A DNA stretch of 64,000 bases from Deuterostichococcus epilithicus (Eukaryota > Chlorophyta > Trebouxiophyceae > Prasiolales > Stichococcaceae): positions 62,001 through 126,000 of the forward strand of contig JAVTLE010000016.1 of NCBI GenBank assembly GCA_033439295.1, written 5' to 3'. The position numbers and the translations under genes were made by a program. Of the stretch, positions 58,901 through 64,000 are shown in pieces. The notes beneath the pieces were generated by a model. The model did not search any database. It was not told where the DNA came from and was given only the letters and a program-made list of their open reading frames with translations. Within the stretch, counting starts at the first letter, position 1, and each line of letters begins with the position of its first letter.

Positions 58901-60882
58901 CTCGACGCGCAGCAGATGGAGGCCCTGCTGCAGCTGCGGGCGCTGTTCCTGCGCACGACCGCGGCTCTCCAACAGCGGCGCCGCCATCTCGCCACCGTGC
59001 TCCAGGTGTGGCAGTACACTGGTGTGAAACCCCCTCTACAAACCTGTTGCCGTGAGGAAGGGCAGGGCCGGGGGCAGGCCTCACAGCACCCGCGTGTCTC
59101 GTGCTGCCAGCCCCTGGAGCGCACCAAGGGACTTGAGGGGCAGCTGGCATGCACATCAGCAGCGCCGACAGCCTGGCTCCAGGCTTCCCACACCCACGTC
59201 AGCAGCGCAAAACTCGGCGAGGCGCCCTCACTGTAATCCCTAAACCCTTGAAGTGGCCCACCCTGCTGCAAGGCGACGGCACCGCCGCATGGCCATGCTC
59301 GCAGCGCGAGGAAGACAGCAAACCCTAAACCCCCTCCACACGCAGGCGGCGATGCCGCCAGGCGGCGGCATCAGCGAGCTCACATGGTCGTCACCAGACG
59401 CCTACGGCGCGCAGACGCTGGGCGTGTTTGCAGAGCTGCAGGCGACCATCAAGGACGAGCACACAACTCTGCTGCTGGTGCGGCGCGCCGCGGCAACTCC
59501 GATTCCCCGAGCTTCACATCCTCAAACCGCATGCCATGGCTGCCTGCCAGCCTGATTGACTTCGGCCTGCCCGCCGCAGAGGGGAGCAGCGCCAAAACCC
59601 TGGCGGACCCGCAATGGGGGGCAGCCACGACAGACACCTGCTTTCCAGCGTGTCGTCTTCGTTTGCGCTGGGATTGCTGTCATGCAAAACACCCGCCGCT
59701 GGTCCGCCTGGAATTTTTCCTAAACCCCAGGCACGGACACCAGGGGCAAGGCCCTGCAGCTGAGACTGTGATGTGTCCCTGCCTGCGGCGCAGTTCACGA
59801 TGTTCATCTGGCGCCGCGTGTTGACGCCTGTACAGACGGCGCACCTAAGCGTCACCACCTACCCTCAAAAGGTGATCGGTTTTTTGTCACTGGTGTCGCT
59901 GGCGGCCCTCATGATGGAAACGCCACAGCTGGGCCGACCTAATAACCGCGTCAGTCAGCACGGCTGATGGCTGCTCGCATGATCACACCAAGCAGAACAG
60001 CACAGGTGCCATCTCGTGCATAGCGACAGTGCTGGAAGGGCAGCGAGCCTGCCATGCTACCTACTCCAACTCCTGCGCTGGGGTACCGCCCGCCTATCGG
60101 CGCGCGCTGCAGCGGCCAAGGCGGCGACGGCGCTGCCGCACTGAATCACCACTGCAAGCAGTGCCAATCGTGACGTCAGCTCACAAGGCGGTGCTTCTGC
60201 GCCGCAGCCGTACGTGACGAAACTGGCAGAGGCGGCTGCGCGTACGGCGGGCGCCCCCTCCGCCGCGCAGCTTGCAGCAGAGGGTGAGACGGCGCTGCTC
60301 TGCTCTGATCGAATGCATGCCAGCTGCACCTGCTAGCTATTACAGGTGCTGTCGTTGCGGGTGCCGGGCACACGCTCAGGATGACCTCGAAACCCAAGAG
60401 AAGGACCAGGCACCGGGCTGTCTGCTTGGCAGGCTCCACCGGGTCTCAAAGGGGTGGCAGCTGCTCCACTATCGGCCATGCACAAGTTCTTCGAGTGTTA
60501 TCCGGCGATGTGGAGTGAACCTTAACACTCTGTGCCTGCGGGCTTACTATAATATGTGTTGGATGTCTTAGACGGCTTCCGTGTATGCTCCGGATGATCT
60601 CTCTGCTCAGCCCATGCTGCTGCCGCCACCTGCGCAGGCGCTGCCGAAGAGCCGGCCGTGCATCCGGCGCTCTTCGAGGCTGTGCTGCCGTCCAGCATGC
60701 GCGGCTACCAAGCACCGCCGCAGGTGGACCTTGCAGCGCTGTACCCCGGGCTGGACCTGCAGCAGCGGGGGCCCAGCACGCCGCCGGAGGGGGCGCCGCC
60801 GCCGCCGGTCACCATGAAAGTGGAGCCACCGGCAGAGGCGCTGTCGGCACAGCTGCCCGTGTTCGAGCCAGTAGGCAGCTGA
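55937..60882 (+). CDS. bZIP transcription factor, array copy B
   Basis: Second copy of the array. The acidic start MEPASLEWGFLDATVDWEDL is followed by a Ser/Gly/Pro-rich activation-like exon (YEPVKDEPGLRASSGEL). The basic region is RQKNRVAQRRYRERKR, with N-x7-R intact, and the zipper reads QLQQVDEKVAELQQQLRQMQ then RRNSLLERLAAM. The conserved C-terminal blocks follow in the same order as copy A: FIITLRRDAPIYLTRAQ, EFVNEFAACLLKLQGDK, ERLVVESVQLK, MSIMLAYPDLLLSL, MRLDAQQMEALLQLRALFLR, FTMFIWRRVLTPVQ and VDLAALYPGLDLQQ. It ends PVFEPVGS at 60880-60882. Copy B lacks the intron that separates QLK from GAILM in copy A and has a Ser/Gly insert after the SLHSLAQK helix. Two CCCTAAACCC tracts lie in the intron before AAMPPGGGISEL (acceptor near 59345). 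Confidence 0.86.
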
Positions 60883-61669
60883 GCAGGTCAGAAGAGGGCA
60901 TTGGCAGGACGGGGAAGGAGAGGGACTGAACACTTTGCGGCGCACCTAGGGTACCAGCAAAAGTGCGTGGTACCATTTCTTGGTAATTGACCCGCACCCC
61001 CTACGTAAACCTACCTGGTGCCTCGTGGTCTCACATGCCGCTCGGTGCTCTGTGCATCAGACAAATTCAGCTTCCGCCATGACAGGTTTTGCTGCAGGAT
61101 TGCCGGCTCACCAGCTTTGTATGTCTATCCTTGCTCAGAGGTTGCGCCAGGCTAGACCGTCAGAGGATTCGACCCTAACAGTGTAACACATACACACACC
61201 CCGCGGCAAAGTTCCTCGCCAGCGGGCGCGCACCCAGCAGAGTAGAAACTCGCATGGCAGGTAGAGCTTTGCATTCAGACGACTGGGCCTACGTGATCAG
61301 CTCCAATCCCGCCCCACCTTGGGGAGTCGAGGCCGTAAACTGGACACGGCTGATATCCGAGCCGCAATCAAGCCACAGCATCGACGTGCTAGCGGGCATC
61401 GCCTGCAATCAGCGACACATCGGGCTGGCCGAACGTGCCTGGCTCACGGACGCGCACCAGGTGATCGGCGGTTGCTTTCGCCCGGTGCAACGCTCCTTCC
61501 AGTAGGCAAAGCAGGCCGGTTTTGCCTCGTGCTCGTGACTGGAGCGGCTGGTTGTACGCCTCCTGAAACGAGGGCCAGCATTGTCCCAAAACAGAGCTGG
61601 AGAAGTGTGCTGCGTCTGAGGATCCAGCCTAGAATATTTGACAGGTTCACCCACCACATTGGCCACATC
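60883..61669. other. Intergenic region between bZIP copies B and C
   Basis: About 790 bases. It should hold the 3' UTR of B and the promoter of C. No coding frame is supported. Confidence 0.55.
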
Positions 61670-64000
61670 ATGCAGGCCGGGCCCAGCTCCTTCTTCCCAC
61701 CGGAGCCGCCGAAGCGTGCACGGCCTCGCTTCGAATTCGGAAGGCCTCTAACATCCGAATCAGTGCCGGCAGCGGCGCCCGGCCGCGCCCCTGCCGGCAG
61801 TGGGCATGGCGGCCTTGGCAGCCTCGGCGGCAGCCGCGGCGAGTCTGATCGCGCACCTTTGCAGGCCGCAGGCCAGGTGTTGCGAAAGGTAACAACCTGG
61901 CCGGGAACATGGCCTGCAGCCAGCGCAGCCAGTGGGACAAGATGTGCATGCGGCATTGCATTACAGGGCGCCCAGGGCGTCTGCGTTATCATCACAGCGG
62001 CTGCGGTACATGTGTGACTGACGCTGCAGGCGCACTCTGCGGACCTCGCCGTCGGCCGCAAGCAGGGCGGACCCATACGGTCCAGGAAGCGGCAGGAGTC
62101 GCAGAAGCGATGGGTCGACAGGCAGAGGGCAAGTGCCTCTGTGCTTCACAGGACATGTCACCAGCAGCTCACGCATGCCTGCCAGGCGTGCAGTGTGTGT
62201 TCATTCCCTTCTGTGAGTAGTGGAACAGGCTAGCTGAAGAAGCTCTAGCTGTGCATGAGCAAGCCCACTGCATGGACTGCAAATGCCGTCCCGCAGGCGC
62301 GGGTACAGAACACACAGGCGACCATCGAACAGCTGGAGGCGCAGATGAAAACAATGCGCCTCGCGGGCGCCTCGCTGACGCAGCGCAACGTATTGCTCGA
62401 GGAGGCCTATGCTGCGCGGTCTCCCGGCGAGCCGGCGGCCCCAGCGGAGGCGCGGGCGGCTGACGCGACTGACCTCAGCGGCGCGGCGGCAATTGCCCCG
62501 GCGGCGGCGGCAGGCAGCGGTGGCCCGCCGGAGTCGGCCACAGAATGGTCAGCCGACTCGTTGGCGGCAGCGGCGGCGGTGCCGCCTGCACGGCTGGACT
62601 CGAATGGGGGGCCAGAGGCATGGTGGCTCACCGACAGGATACAGGTGCGGCGGGCTGCTGCCTGCCTGCTGTTGTCCCTTCAGTTGCGTGTGATGCGGCG
62701 CGTGCCGCCCATGGCCGCATGAACTGCGCTTCCTTCATGTCGCCAGCGACTGATGAGATGTGCCTGCTAAGAAACGGTTTGAAAGGGATCGTGTAGAGGA
62801 GGCATACACATGCGGTGGCGCAGGGGCAGATGGCACAGGAGCTGCTGCTTGACCGCGAGCTGGTCTTTACTGTGCGACGGGACGCTCCATTGCGCCTCAC
62901 TCGCGGCCAGGTGTGCTACCTGCTTCTTACCTCCTTTGCAGTCCTGGCCGTTTAGGTGCCCTGCGCACCTTGGAGCAACTCCGGACGAGCTGCAGCCTGC
63001 ACCGGTAGCCGGGAAGCAGGTATCTCGAGAAGGTGTTGCGAGACGGTCAAGACAGCACAGAGGTGCGCGCTCCCGTGCCTGCACAACAGGATCGTCGTTT
63101 GAGATGTTCTTTTACAATGTTGCAGGTGCCGCAGATGACGCCGCAGGAGCATGGCAAGCTGTGGTACGACTTCATTGTGGAGTTTGCACACCAGCTTCTC
63201 CTGGTCCATGGCGGCGGCGCCGCCGCGGCTGCTGCCAGCGCCCGCCTCGAGCGCCTCGTGTTCGAGGCCAGCCAGGTGGGAAGTCGGTCTGATGTCGGGG
63301 CATCATCGGCTGTTCCAGCGCTGAAATAGCTTGATGGAGTTGACCAGCTCCTGCCGAACAGCGAGCCCATAAGCGAGTCGGTTGCTGACCTGCTCCGCCC
63401 ACTTACGGTGGATCCTTAGGTCGAGCGCATGGCAGATTCGGCATCAGGTGAAAGTCGCAAAGTTGACGTCGTTCCTGCCGGCCTGCGCAGCTCAAGGGCA
63501 GCACCATCACCACGTTCCCGGACCAGAACAAGATCCTGCCGCTGCTTGGGTTTGCGGTTGACGACCCTCCAGACGAGACCTGGGCGCAGGCGAGGCGACT
63601 CCTCTCGCTTGTGTGAACTCCCTTTCAGGCCACGCATAGCCCATCTGCGGCGTGTGTGCTCATGTCCACTTGACTCACCCATTCTTGCCAGACACCCGGC
63701 CATGTCGCCGCGCAGCTGGGCATGTGTCTTGGCGGTCTCGCACAGCGGGCTAGGTGCACTGCGCGGCTCCCCGCGGCTGCGGCCACGGCGGCGGCAGCCT
63801 CCGCTCTGCCTGGCGTGCAGGACCTTTCCTGAGCACTCGCAACCACTCCCTGTGCCGCAGATCGTGTCGACGGCGCGGCTGAGCCCGCTGCAGCAGCAGG
63901 TGGTGGTGGAACTTCGAGCTGTCCACCTGGAGAACATGCGGACGCTCGCAGCCCGCCGCAGGGCGCGCGTCACAGAACTGGAGGTGGGCCTCTGAGCGCA
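61670..64000 (+). CDS. bZIP-related gene, array copy C, degenerate basic region; cut by window end
   Basis: Third copy, 3' end off the window. The start MQAGPSSFFPPEPPKRARPR gives a short N-terminus ending AGQVLRK. The exon matching the basic region (about 62027-62094) reads SRKRQESQKRWVDRQRA. Aligned to copies A and B, the invariant Asn is Arg and the invariant Arg is Val, so the N-x7-R contact is lost, although the stretch stays basic. The zipper is partly kept (IEQLEAQMKTMRLAGASL, then RNVLLEEAY). C-terminal blocks match A and B: ELVFTVRRDAPLRLTRGQ, DFIVEFAHQLLLVHGG, ERLVFEASQ, LKGSTITTFPDQNKILPLLG and ARLSPLQQQVVVELRAVHLE. The intron after DDPPDETWAQ has a GC donor (63600-63601), where copy A has GT at the equivalent site. 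It may dimerise with A or B without canonical DNA contact (inference). Confidence 0.82.

Noticed and set aside
1-64000. Mobile elements, retroelements or virus-like insertions
   Set aside because: No reverse transcriptase, integrase, transposase or capsid motif and no long terminal or inverted repeats were seen in any frame I read.

Overview
This window is nuclear DNA from a eukaryote, most likely a chlorophyte green alga and possibly a trebouxiophyte (lineage is inference). It is GC-rich, and its genes are cut into many short exons by introns of roughly 70-300 bases. Donors are typically GTGCGT or GTGAGC, and the exons carry Ala, Gln and Gly homopolymers. Homologies point to a plant-type proteome: an FHA2-like FHA protein, a plant-type cytosolic glutamyl-tRNA synthetase, and a DEAD-box helicase with the tail motif seen in plant RH25/26/31. 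Telomere-like CCCTAAA repeats of the plant/green-algal type lie inside several introns. No operon, prokaryotic gene, rRNA, tRNA, CRISPR array or intact mobile element was seen. All gene models were built by hand from reading frames, splice signals and phase agreement, without transcript data.

Layout. Minus strand, 0-17 kb: an isolated exon at the left edge, a PHD-finger protein with a SPOC-like domain, an unrecognised multi-exon gene, and a complete DEAD-box RNA helicase. Plus strand, 17.8-29.4 kb: a U1-type zinc-finger/LRR-like protein, a small secreted protein with two CBM1-like cellulose-binding modules, an RWD-RING ubiquitin ligase of the RNF25 type, and a BAP31-type ER membrane protein. 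Minus strand, 30.6-34.5 kb: a multi-pass acyltransferase-3 protein. Plus strand, 35.2-49.9 kb: a SWIM/C2HC zinc-finger protein, cytosolic GluRS with an N-terminal GST-C-like domain, and the FHA protein with a Gln-rich tail and a DLNEPP motif. Plus strand, 50.2-64 kb: a tandem array of three bZIP-related genes sharing a long conserved C-terminal region. The third has a degenerate DNA-contact motif and runs off the window.

The genes do not form a pathway. Several act in transcription or RNA metabolism (PHD-SPOC, helicase, FHA, bZIP array), two at the ER or in membranes (BAP31, acyltransferase), one in the wall or extracellular space (CBM1), one in ubiquitylation and one in translation.

Three structural signals recur across unrelated genes. 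First, degenerate copies of exon ends lie inside the neighbouring intron ('exon echoes'; at least five good cases, four of them in GluRS). Second, at least seven introns appear to start with GC rather than GT. Third, telomere-like CCCTAAA tracts sit just upstream of 3' splice sites.
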